A stretch of DNA of 34,716 nt from Acidimicrobiia bacterium (GTDB lineage: Bacteria; Actinomycetota; Acidimicrobiia; Acidimicrobiales; Bin134): the NCBI GenBank assembly GCA_022822265.1, contig JAJECA010000005.1:1-34716 (forward strand), given 5' to 3'. Under the pieces are notes generated by a model. The model had not been told where the DNA came from. It saw only the letters and a list, made by a program, of their open reading frames with translations, and searched no databases. Numbering within the stretch: the stretch's first letter is position 1; every line of letters begins with the position of its first letter. The translations under genes were made by a program, and so were the position numbers. This document shows positions 23,581 to 29,875 of this stretch, piece after piece.

Positions 23581-24081
23581 GTGGCAGTAAAACTCCGGCT
23601 GATGCGGATGGGCAAGAAGAAGCAGCCCAGCTACCGCGTAGTGGCCGCTGATTCCCGCAAGGCCCGGAACGGGCGATTCATTGAGATTGTGGGCACCTAC
23701 AACCCCCGCCAGGAGCCGTCTCTGATCGAGATCGACAACGAGCGTGCCCTGCACTGGCTTCGCCACGGTGCCCAGCCCAGCGAGCGGGTTCAGAAGCTGC
23801 TGGTCATCTCGGGCGCATGGGAAGAGTTCACCGGTGTAGCCAGCAGTCCACCGGCCAAGGTAACCACAGCCGCATCGGCGGAGGCGGTCGATACTGCATC
23901 TGAGGCTGAGTCGGCGGAGGCTGTTGAAGAGACATCTGAGGCTGAGCCGGCGGAGGCGGTCGATACTGCATCTGAGGCTGAGTCGGCAGAGGCTGTCGAA
24001 GAGACATCTGAGGCTGAGTCGGCAGAGGCTGGCGAGGGTTCAGAGGAGGACGCCGACAAGGCTGAGGATGGGGAATCGTGA
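23581..24081 (+). CDS. rpsP: 30S ribosomal protein S16 with acidic repeat tail
   Basis: S16 is an assembly protein of the small ribosomal subunit. Residues 1-80 are canonical: VKLRLMRMGKKKQPSYRVV, then ADSRKARNGRFIEIVGTYNP and a DNERALHWLRHGAQPS block. From about residue 95 to 166 there is a long Ala/Glu/Ser tail built from four near-exact 12-residue repeats (SAEAVDTASEAE alternating with SAEAVEETSEAE) and a partial fifth. Most S16 proteins are 80-100 residues; mycobacterial S16 also has a long tail (from memory). The GTG 23581 start has GAAGGG rather far upstream. The TGA stop overlaps the khpA start as GTGA. Confidence 0.96.
   Translation: MAVKLRLMRMGKKKQPSYRVVAADSRKARNGRFIEIVGTYNPRQEPSLIEIDNERALHWLRHGAQPSERVQKLLVISGAWEEFTGVASSPPAKVTTAASAEAVDTASEAESAEAVEETSEAEPAEAVDTASEAESAEAVEETSEAESAEAGEGSEEDADKAEDGES
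23875..24036 (+). repeat. 36-bp in-frame coding repeats in rpsP
   Basis: Four consecutive 36-bp units start at 23875, 23911, 23947 and 23983, with a partial unit from 24019. Units 1 and 3 are nearly identical, as are 2 and 4, giving a 72-bp higher-order period. The units keep the reading frame and encode 12-residue acidic repeats. Confidence 0.92.
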
Positions 24082-24431
24082 GCGACACCGACTACGACGC
24101 CGAGAACGACGACGCTGAGAACGACGATTTCGAAGACGATGACTACGAGGATGACGACTTCGATGAGGATGGCGACATAAACACCATCGAAGTGCCGACT
24201 GCTCGAAACGTGTTGGAATTTCTGGTCAAGTCAGTGGTGGAGAATCCCGACGATGTGGAAGTGGAGATAGTCGAGCGTCAGGGTTCGGTCACGCTGGAGG
24301 TCACGGTGGCCGAAGGGGACATGGGCCGGGTCATTGGCCGCCGAGGCCGGGTGGCAAACTCCATTCGCACCCTGGTGAGGGCTGCGGCCAGCAAAGATGG
24401 CAGTCCCATCGACGTTGAATTCGTCGACTGA
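24078..24431 (+). CDS. khpA: KH-domain RNA-binding protein KhpA with acidic N-terminal extension
   Basis: KhpA-type proteins are small RNA binders encoded between rpsP and rimM in many Gram-positive bacteria. The KH domain occupies about residues 42-117: VLEFLVKSVVENPDDVEVEIVE and then DMGRVIGRRGRVANSIRTLV, whose GRRG is the GXXG RNA-binding loop. The usual protein is about 75-80 residues. This one has an extra 35-40 residues at the N-terminus, almost all Asp, Glu and Tyr/Phe. GTG 24078 overlaps the rpsP stop as GTGA, supporting the long form. The next gene, rimM, begins 18 bases after the stop and is in the same frame. Confidence 0.92.
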   Translation: MSDTDYDAENDDAENDDFEDDDYEDDDFDEDGDINTIEVPTARNVLEFLVKSVVENPDDVEVEIVERQGSVTLEVTVAEGDMGRVIGRRGRVANSIRTLVRAAASKDGSPIDVEFVD

Positions 24432-24449
24432 TCGTCAGGCGGGCGACCT

Positions 24450-24908
24450 CTGCTCGAGGTAGGCCGCATTGATCGGGCCCACGGGGTCCGAGGGGAGACG
24501 GTGGTCACACTCTGGACCAACCGCACCGAGCGACTCGAAGCCGGGTCGGTGCTGACCGCTGATTCCGGTCCGCTCACGGTGGTGGAGGCCCGGGCCTTCC
24601 AACGACGTTGGATAGTGCAATTTGCCGAGGTCCTAGATCGGGATGCGGCCGATTCCCTGCGGGGTCAGGTGCTTCGGGCCTCGCCTATATTCGATCCTGA
24701 CGAGCTTTGGGTTCACGAATTGATCGGCAAGATGATCTGCGAGACCGACGGCACAGAGCGGGGGAGGGTGGAGGCAGTCCAGCAAAACCCGGCCAGCGAT
24801 CTGTTGGTGTCGGAGCACGGCGCTTTGGTTCCGCTCACCTTCCTAGTCGGGCAGTCCGGGGATCGGTTGATAGTGGATGCCCCGAGCGGGCTGTTCGAGG
24901 AGACATGA
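24450..24908 (+). CDS. rimM: ribosome maturation factor RimM, probable CTG start
   Basis: RimM binds S19 and helps mature the 3' (head) domain of 16S rRNA. The conserved N-terminal block LEVGRIDRAHGVRGETVV (GR-x-x-x-x-HG-x-x-G-E) is encoded between 24453 and 24506. The PRC-barrel domain follows from about residue 85 (DELWVHELIGKMI). The only ATG, GTG or TTG in frame near the start is GTG 24501, which would delete this essential block. The only start-like codon between the khpA stop (24429-24431) and the block is CTG 24450, with AGGCGGG 6 bases upstream. That gives 152 residues. ATG 24905 of trmD overlaps its stop. Confidence 0.88.
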   Translation: MLEVGRIDRAHGVRGETVVTLWTNRTERLEAGSVLTADSGPLTVVEARAFQRRWIVQFAEVLDRDAADSLRGQVLRASPIFDPDELWVHELIGKMICETDGTERGRVEAVQQNPASDLLVSEHGALVPLTFLVGQSGDRLIVDAPSGLFEET

Positions 24909-25627
24909 GAGTCGACGTATTCACCATCTTCCCCTCGATGTTCGAGGTGTTCTTGGACTTCGGCGTGATCGGCCGGGCGGTGGAGCAGGGCCGGCTCGAA
25001 GTTCGGGTTCACGATCTTCGAGCAGGGGCGGGTGATCCCCACCGCTCGGTGGACGACGCCCCATTTGGAGGCGGTGCGGGGATGGTGATGATGCCGGAGC
25101 CCTTGTTCAAGGCGGTGGAGCAGGCCGATTCTCCCCGTCCCCTCTATCTTCTCGGTCCCGCTGGCCGGCGGTTCGATCAGGCCATTGCCCGCGAGCTGGC
25201 CTCTCGGGAGGGATTCTCGTTGCTGTGCGGTCGTTACGAAGGGGTGGATCAGAGAGTTCGGGAGCATCTCGTGGATGAGGAGTTGTCACTGGGAGATTTC
25301 GTGTTGGCCGGCGGCGAGATCGGGTCCATGGCGGTCATAGAGGCGGTTGGCCGTCTGGTTCCCGGTGTATTGGGCAACGAGCACTCTGCCGCTGAGGACT
25401 CCTTCAGCGACGGTTTGTTGGAGTATCCCCACTACACCAGGCCTGCTGAGTTCAGAGGCTGGCCGGTGCCCGAGGTGCTGCGGTCGGGAGATCACGGTCG
25501 CGTGGAACGCTGGCGGAAGGCCCAGTCCCTTGCCCGAACCATGGCCTTGCGCCCCGACCTCGTTGACGCCCGCGGCGGTCTGAGCGAAGAGGAGCGTTCG
25601 CTCCTAGATGAGTTCGGCCTTCCATAG
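24905..25627 (+). CDS. trmD: tRNA (guanine(37)-N(1))-methyltransferase TrmD
   Basis: TrmD methylates G37 next to the anticodon, preventing +1 frameshifts. It is a SPOUT-class trefoil-knot enzyme: MRVDVFTIFPSMFE at the start, DDAPFGGGAGMVMMPEPLF, LLCGRYEGVDQRV, LGDFVLAGGE and the TRP region HYTRPAEFRG. All are canonical. The 240 residues are normal. I chose ATG 24905 because GAGGAG immediately precedes it and it overlaps the rimM stop (ATGA); a longer frame opens at 24707 inside rimM. Confidence 0.97.
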   Translation: MRVDVFTIFPSMFEVFLDFGVIGRAVEQGRLEVRVHDLRAGAGDPHRSVDDAPFGGGAGMVMMPEPLFKAVEQADSPRPLYLLGPAGRRFDQAIARELASREGFSLLCGRYEGVDQRVREHLVDEELSLGDFVLAGGEIGSMAVIEAVGRLVPGVLGNEHSAAEDSFSDGLLEYPHYTRPAEFRGWPVPEVLRSGDHGRVERWRKAQSLARTMALRPDLVDARGGLSEEERSLLDEFGLP

Positions 25628-25637
25628 TCAGGCCGGA

Positions 25638-25643
25638 TATAAT
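25638..25643 (+). promoter_or_regulatory. rplS promoter -10 (TATAAT)
   Basis: TATAAT is a perfect consensus -10 box in the trmD-rplS gap. No convincing -35 box is visible (TTCGGC lies 19 bases upstream). The 18 bases from here match the corresponding rpmF segment at 15 positions. Confidence 0.5.
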
Positions 25644-25651
25644 TTCTCGCT

Positions 25652-25676
25652 GCGCCCCGATGCCTGAGTTGGGCGC
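25652..25676 (+). promoter_or_regulatory. hairpin in the rplS leader
   Basis: GCGCCC (25652-25657) pairs with GGGCGC (25671-25676), with a 13-base loop. It lies about where transcripts from the TATAAT box would begin and 25 bases before the rplS ATG. No T-run follows, so a leader structure is more likely than a terminator. Confidence 0.4.
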
Positions 25677-25700
25677 TGAAGTACTCACAAGAGGCGTGTT

Positions 25701-26045
25701 ATGAATCCCACCGACATCGTTGACCGCGATACCAGACGCTCCGACATCCCCGAGTTCAGCCCCGGCGACGCGGTCAAAGTCCACGTCCGAGTGGTGGAGG
25801 GCAGCCGCGAGCGGGTCCAGATATTCGAGGGCGTGGTCATCCGCCGACAGGGCAGCGGCATCCGGGAGACATTCACGGTTCGAAAAGTGAGCTTCGGGGT
25901 GGGGGTCGAGCGTACTTTTCCGATTCACTCGCCCATCATCGCCAAGGTCGAGGTAGGGGCCCGCGGCGATGTGCGCCGGGCCAAGCTCTACTACCTCCGA
26001 GACCGGATAGGGCGGGCCGCCCGGGTCAAGGAGAAGCGCTTTTAG
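25701..26045 (+). CDS. rplS: 50S ribosomal protein L19
   Basis: L19 sits at the 30S-50S interface. The 114-residue sequence is canonical: [31 protein letters not shown], then [20 protein letters not shown] and the basic end of the protein [25 protein letters not shown] 25701 is preceded by AAGAGGCG. It ends the S16-to-L19 ribosomal cluster. The lepB and rnhB genes that follow rplS in mycobacteria are absent; yraN comes next after 66 bases. Confidence 0.97.
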   Translation: MNPTDIVDRDTRRSDIPEFSPGDAVKVHVRVVEGSRERVQIFEGVVIRRQGSGIRETFTVRKVSFGVGVERTFPIHSPIIAKVEVGARGDVRRAKLYYLRDRIGRAARVKEKRF

Positions 26046-26046
26046 C

Positions 26047-26108
26047 GGTCCGTCTGGACCACTAGCCAAGCCCTTGGCCAAAGTGTCACCCACCGTGCTT
26101 ACGGTGGG
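26047..26108 (+). promoter_or_regulatory. hairpins between rplS and yraN, the last covering the yraN 5' boundary
   Basis: GGTCC-GTCT-GGACC (26047-26060) follows the rplS stop, then a GCCAAG/CTTGGC palindrome (26065-26078). A perfect 8-bp stem comes last: CCCACCGT (26089-26096), loop GCTT, ACGGTGGG (26101-26108). The 3' arm of that stem holds the only purine-rich ribosome-binding candidate before ATG 26112. The same arm overlaps a TACGGT -10-like box (26100-26105) 6 bases before the ATG, so a leaderless promoter is an alternative reading. Confidence 0.45.
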
Positions 26109-26111
26109 GGC

Positions 26112-26456
26112 ATGGCATACAACCAGGCGTTAGGCCGTTGGGGAGAAGACCGGGTGGTGCGGTGGTATCGCCGCCAGGGATTTCGGGTTCTCGATCGCAA
26201 CTGGCGATGCAGCAGCGGCGAATTGGATGTGATCGCGCAGCGGGGGCCGGTCGTTGCTGTGTGCGAGGTGAAGACCCGGACGTCGCTGGCCTTCGGGACG
26301 CCGGCAGAGGCGGTCGGATGGCAAAAGCAGCGGCGGATACGCCGACTTGCCGCCCAGTGGTTGGCCGAGCAGGAGCGCTCAGGACCAGTGCAGCTCCGCT
26401 TTGATGTCGCCGAGGTGATGGGACGCGAGCTGAGGGTTATCGAAGCCGCGTTCTAG
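26112..26456 (+). CDS. YraN / UPF0102 family nuclease-fold protein
   Basis: This 114-residue protein belongs to UPF0102. The family has an endonuclease-like (PD-(D/E)XK) fold: G-x-x-GEDRVVRWYRRQGFRVLDRNWR, then GELDVIAQ (the D/E pair) and VCEVKTRTS (the E-x-K). The catalytic D-ExK set is intact. Its cellular role is poorly known; it is usually encoded near rnhB or comM, and here is followed by a cytochrome and then comM-dprA. ATG 26112 is 3 bases after a strong hairpin. Confidence 0.92.
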   Translation: MAYNQALGRWGEDRVVRWYRRQGFRVLDRNWRCSSGELDVIAQRGPVVAVCEVKTRTSLAFGTPAEAVGWQKQRRIRRLAAQWLAEQERSGPVQLRFDVAEVMGRELRVIEAAF

Positions 26457-26463
26457 TTCCCCG

Positions 26464-26592
26464 CTAGCCCAGCACGGCCCACAGAATCAGCCCTATGCAA
26501 ACCAGTACACCCGCGGCCACATACCAGTAGTCGAACCGGGTGCGCCGCTGCTTTCGTGTGGGATCGAAGCCGATATCCCAGTATGTTCCCAC
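26464..26592 (-). CDS. small single-span membrane protein (about 42 aa)
   Basis: The minus strand encodes a short protein with a soluble basic N-terminus (TYWDIGFDPTRKQRRTRFDY) followed by one hydrophobic span (WYVAAGVLVCIGLILWAVLG) that ends at the stop. Positive charges before the span predict a cytoplasmic N-terminus. The start could be GTG 26592 or TTG 26604; neither has a good ribosome-binding sequence. Its 5' end overlaps the divergent cytochrome gene by about 10 bases. The gene is shorter than usual ORF cut-offs. Its amphipathic-then-hydrophobic pattern makes chance less likely, but this is not proof. Confidence 0.5.
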   Translation of the reverse strand: MGTYWDIGFDPTRKQRRTRFDYWYVAAGVLVCIGLILWAVLG

Positions 26593-26960
26593 TGGTGGTT
26601 GCAAGGAAAGCCGTTGTTGTTTGGGCGGTGGTTATGGCTTTGTCCTCCGCGGTGGCCGCTGGTTGCGGGTCGGGTACTTCCCCTGAGGTGGAGGCCGGTC
26701 CCGATGGGACTCCCGATCCCGTGCTGGTGGCGGGACGAGGGGTGTTCGTCGACCGGTGCTCGTCTTGCCACGGCGCTGATGGCGGCGGAACCCGCAACGG
26801 TCCAAGCCTGAATCGGGGTCGGCTGTTGCAGGCCTACCCCGATCTCAGCGAAGCCGCCGCGGTGGTGTCTGACGGCCGGGATCGCATGCCGGGCTTCGGC
26901 GGTCTTTTGACCGCGGGCGAAATCGACGCTGTGCTGCGCTACATAACCGAGGTGCTCTGA
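26583..26960 (+). CDS. lipoprotein c-type cytochrome
   Basis: This 125-residue protein has a lipoprotein signal peptide: a hydrophobic segment (VVVWAVVMALSSAVA) ending in AAGC, the lipobox with Cys at about residue 28. The mature domain is a small cytochrome c: CSSCHG is the heme-attachment CxxCH and RMPGFG carries the probable axial Met. A short Gly/Pro linker joins anchor and domain. It probably passes electrons at the outer face of the membrane. I chose ATG 26583 over 26556 because it gives a clean signal peptide. The stop codon lies within the first of three 38-bp repeats. No other respiratory gene is next to it. Confidence 0.9.
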   Translation: MFPLVVARKAVVVWAVVMALSSAVAAGCGSGTSPEVEAGPDGTPDPVLVAGRGVFVDRCSSCHGADGGGTRNGPSLNRGRLLQAYPDLSEAAAVVSDGRDRMPGFGGLLTAGEIDAVLRYITEVL

Positions 26961-27062
26961 CGGGAGTGCTCCCGTTCGACATCAATGAGGTGCTCTGAGG
27001 GGAACGCTCCCGTTTGACATCAATGAGGTGCGCTGAGGGGAACGCTCCCGTTCGACGGTCGG
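26949..27062 (+). repeat. 38-bp tandem triplication at the 3' end of the cytochrome gene
   Basis: Three copies run from 26949, 26987 and 27025, each starting GAGGTGCTCTGA or a one-base variant. Copies 1 and 2 differ at four positions; the last bases of copy 3 diverge. The first copy holds the final codons and stop of the cytochrome gene, so the repeat duplicated the gene end. Each copy contains a small hairpin (CGGGAG-TG-CTCCCG in copy 1, GGGA-ACGC-TCCC in copies 2 and 3). Confidence 0.92.
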
Positions 27063-27140
27063 GTTCGGTGCAATTGTCGCTGCCTGTGGCTATGGTCGGG
27101 GAAACGCTCGTGACCAGCGAAACGGGTCTCTCTCCAGGCA

Positions 27141-27175
27141 CGAGGATTCATCCTCGAGAAAGCACGCACCGTGCT
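27141..27175 (+). promoter_or_regulatory. hairpins at the comM start
   Basis: CGAGGAT-TC-ATCCTCG (27141-27156) is a perfect 7-bp inverted repeat. AGCAC (27161-27165) pairs with GTGCT (27171-27175), which includes the GTG start codon. The second stem would hide the start codon in the mRNA. Bases 27063-27140 hold nothing I recognise. Confidence 0.35.
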
Positions 27176-28706
27176 TGCAACCATTCCCGCTTCCGTTCTC
27201 GCCGGCATCACCGGGCACCCGGTTTCCGTGGAGGTCCACGTATCGTCAGGCCTGCCCACCTTCACCGTGGTGGGTCTGCCCGACGCCGCTTGCCGGGAGG
27301 CCCGTGACCGGGTTCGCGCCGCCTTGCTCTCCAGCGGCGTCGATTGGCCCCCGGGCCGCATCACCGTCAATCTGGCCCCCTCGGGAATCCGCAAAGAAGG
27401 CCCTGGTCTCGATCTGGCCATAGCCATGGGAGTCCTGGTAGCCGATGAGCAGCTGCCCGCTGAGGCCCTGGAGAACATGGCCTTCCTGGCTGAGCTGGGG
27501 CTCGACGGTCGGCTCCGATCGGTTCCCGGAATCCTGCCCCAGGTGCGTTGCATGGAGACCGACGCCATTGTCGTAGCACCGGAGAGCGCCGCGGAAGCCT
27601 CGCTGGCCAACGGCCCGGTGGTTCGGGCGCCGGCCACGCTGGGAGAGCTTGTCTCCGCGCTCAGGGGCGAGGACACTTGGCCCGACCCGCCTTTGCTGGG
27701 GTCGGGGGACCCGCGGGAAGACACCGCAGACTTGGCTGATGTGAAGGGCCAGCCCATGGCCCGTCTGGGTTTGGAGGTGGCCGCGGCTGGCGGGCACCAC
27801 CTGCTGATGATAGGACCCCCCGGCGCAGGCAAGACCATGCTGGCCCGCCGACTTCCCGGCTTGCTTCCCCCTTTGGATGAGAACACTGCCATCGAGGCCA
27901 CCATGGTGCACTCCGCCGCTGGCTTGGACTTGCCGTCCGCAGGGTTGATCCGCCGGGCGCCTTGGCAGGCGCCTCACCACTCCGCCTCCATGATGGCCTT
28001 GGTCGGCGGTGGCAGCCAGACGCTGCGGCCGGGGGCCATCAGCTGTGCCCATGGCGGCGTGCTGTTCTTGGACGAGATGGGGGAGTTCGGACCCCAAGCC
28101 CTAGATGCGCTGCGCCAACCACTCGAGGAGGGGTCGATTCGAGTCAACCGGGCCGCAGCCATGGCTACGTTTCCGGCCCGATTCCTCTTGGTGGGAGCGA
28201 TGAACCCGTGTCCGTGCGGAGAGCTTGGACAGCCTGGTATGTGCCGGTGTACTCCCGTGGCCCGACTGCGCTACGCCCGGCGGCTGAGCGGACCCCTTCT
28301 GGACCGGTTCGATCTGAGGATCCATGTCGGCCGGCCGGAGGTGAGCGACCTGTTCGACGCTCCGCGGGGAGAATCCTCGGCGCAGGTCAGGGACAGGGTG
28401 AACCAGGCACGAGCTGTCGCCCGCAACCGCGGGGTGACCTCCAACAGCGAGCTGCCCGACGACGCCTTGGACCAATTCGCTCCATTGGACCCTGATGCCA
28501 AGAACATGTTCAGCCACGCCATCGCAGAGGGCCGTCTCACTGCCCGAGGATTCCAGCGAGTGCGAAGGGTCGCCCTCACTCTGGGCGACTTGGCGGGTAA
28601 GGGACCGCCCCTTACCGGCGGCATCGTCGCTCAAGCGCTGTTTATGCGGACCGAACCGGTCACCGTGGTCCACGATCCTTGGAGCTGCGCCAATGCCCGC
28701 CGATGA
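27171..28706 (+). CDS. comM: ComM / YifB family Mg-chelatase-like AAA+ ATPase
   Basis: ComM is a hexameric DNA helicase that promotes branch migration during integration of incoming DNA in natural transformation. The N-terminal Lon-protease-like domain (about 1-165) has GLPTFTVVGLPD and NLAPSGIRKEGPGLDLAIA. The AAA+ domain carries IGPPGAGKTMLARRLPG (Walker A, near 218), APHHSAS, GVLFLDEMGEF (Walker B, near 300) and the ComM-specific MNPCPCGELGQPGMCRC. The 511-residue length is normal. GTG 27171 has no strong ribosome-binding sequence and lies inside a hairpin. The 3' end overlaps dprA by 14 bases, so the two are coupled. Confidence 0.95.
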   Translation: MLATIPASVLAGITGHPVSVEVHVSSGLPTFTVVGLPDAACREARDRVRAALLSSGVDWPPGRITVNLAPSGIRKEGPGLDLAIAMGVLVADEQLPAEALENMAFLAELGLDGRLRSVPGILPQVRCMETDAIVVAPESAAEASLANGPVVRAPATLGELVSALRGEDTWPDPPLLGSGDPREDTADLADVKGQPMARLGLEVAAAGGHHLLMIGPPGAGKTMLARRLPGLLPPLDENTAIEATMVHSAAGLDLPSAGLIRRAPWQAPHHSASMMALVGGGSQTLRPGAISCAHGGVLFLDEMGEFGPQALDALRQPLEEGSIRVNRAAAMATFPARFLLVGAMNPCPCGELGQPGMCRCTPVARLRYARRLSGPLLDRFDLRIHVGRPEVSDLFDAPRGESSAQVRDRVNQARAVARNRGVTSNSELPDDALDQFAPLDPDAKNMFSHAIAEGRLTARGFQRVRRVALTLGDLAGKGPPLTGGIVAQALFMRTEPVTVVHDPWSCANARR

Positions 28707-29844
28707 CTTCTCCTTGGCCGAACCCCATGGCGAACACCATGGAGAACTGCCGGTGGAGGCGTGGCTTGTGGCGTTGGCATCCCTGCCCGCAGTGGGGCCG
28801 GCTCGATTGCGAGCGCTGCTCGAGGTCGGGAGTCCGCCGGCGGTGTGGGCTCGGCTGCAAGATCCACCGTCCGCTGAGTTGGCGCAAGTGGCCGGCAAGC
28901 AGGATCTGTATGCGCAGTGGCAGCGCACCGCCGTCGGGCTGAATGTGGCCGACTTGTGGGCTCGGCACCGTGAGCACGGGGTGGGGGTGGCCGCCCTGGG
29001 TACCCCCGGATACCCATCTGCCCTGTCAAACGACATGGATCCGCCCGCGGTCGTGTTTCATAAGGGAGACCCCCAGGTGGTCGGCGGTCCCCGGGTGGCC
29101 ATAGTCGGCACCCGGCGGTGTACCCGGTATGGCAGCGATGTGGCGTTCGAGCTGGGCCGGGACTTGGCCTCGGCCGGCGTGGGCGTCGTCTCCGGACTGG
29201 CACTGGGCATCGACGCCGCTGCTCATGCCGGGGCACTGCAAGCGCGAGCCGCTCCCCCGATAGCGGTGGTGGGAAACGGCATGGACCGCGTATATCCCGA
29301 GCGCAACCGACCCTTGTGGCGGGCGGTGGCCGACCAGGGAGTGCTCTTGGGGGAAGCCCCATTGGGAGCCCCTCCCGAGCGGTGGCGGTTTCCCGCTCGA
29401 AACCGGATCATCGCGGCCCTGGCTGATGTGGTGGTGGTGGTGGAGTCCCACTCCTCGGGCGGAGCCATGCACACGGTGGCCGAGGCTGCGGCCCGGGATC
29501 GGAGCGTGATGGCCGTCCCCGGTCCGGTCCGCAGCTCCGCGTCCGATGGTTGCATCGAACTGCTGAGCGACGGCTGCGCCCCCTGTCGTGACGCCGATGA
29601 TGTGCTCTTGGTCTTGGGTCTGTCCGGAGCCGAGACAGCCCCGTTGGACACCCGCCCCGATCCCGGCGATGCCGGTCGGCAGGTGCTGGAGGCGCTGGGC
29701 TGGCAGCCCGCCGACGCCGAGCAGATCATGAGACGTACCAGTTTGACCATGTCAGAGGTGGCTGGCGCGGTAGAGGAACTGCGGGTTGCGGGCTGGGTGG
29801 CGGTATCGGGCCGCTGGATCGAGCGGGTGGGCATTCCCCGGTGA
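28693..29844 (+). CDS. dprA: DNA-processing protein DprA
   Basis: DprA binds incoming single-stranded DNA and loads RecA during transformation; it is conserved also in species not known to be competent. The Rossmann core contains VAIVGTRRCTRYG (near residue 137), SGLALGIDAAAH (near 168), NGMDRVYPERN and RNRIIAALAD-VVVVVES. The C-terminal region (about 330-383, QVLEALGWQPADAEQIMRRT) is the winged-helix domain. I chose ATG 28693 because GGAG lies 8 bases upstream and it gives 383 residues; a longer frame opens at 28495 inside comM. xerC follows 31 bases later. Confidence 0.95.
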   Translation: MPADDFSLAEPHGEHHGELPVEAWLVALASLPAVGPARLRALLEVGSPPAVWARLQDPPSAELAQVAGKQDLYAQWQRTAVGLNVADLWARHREHGVGVAALGTPGYPSALSNDMDPPAVVFHKGDPQVVGGPRVAIVGTRRCTRYGSDVAFELGRDLASAGVGVVSGLALGIDAAAHAGALQARAAPPIAVVGNGMDRVYPERNRPLWRAVADQGVLLGEAPLGAPPERWRFPARNRIIAALADVVVVVESHSSGGAMHTVAEAAARDRSVMAVPGPVRSSASDGCIELLSDGCAPCRDADDVLLVLGLSGAETAPLDTRPDPGDAGRQVLEALGWQPADAEQIMRRTSLTMSEVAGAVEELRVAGWVAVSGRWIERVGIPR

Positions 29845-29860
29845 GCTGGCCTGCAACCCG

Positions 29861-29866
29861 TAGTCT
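29861..29866 (+). promoter_or_regulatory. candidate -10 box (TAGTCT) at the xerC start
   Basis: TAGTCT ends 6 bases before TTG 29873 and 9 bases before ATG 29876. It is identical to the ffh box and fits a leaderless start. No clear -35 box. Confidence 0.35.
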
Positions 29867-29875
29867 TGAAGGTTG

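Noticed and set aside
23875..24036. CRISPR-like regular repeats
   Set aside because: The 36-bp units are contiguous with no spacers and lie in frame inside rpsP, so they are coding repeats.
24429..24431. programmed read-through fusing KhpA and RimM
   Set aside because: The frames are the same, but separate khpA and rimM genes are the norm and a CTG start with a weak ribosome-binding sequence lies 18 bases downstream. No read-through signal is visible.
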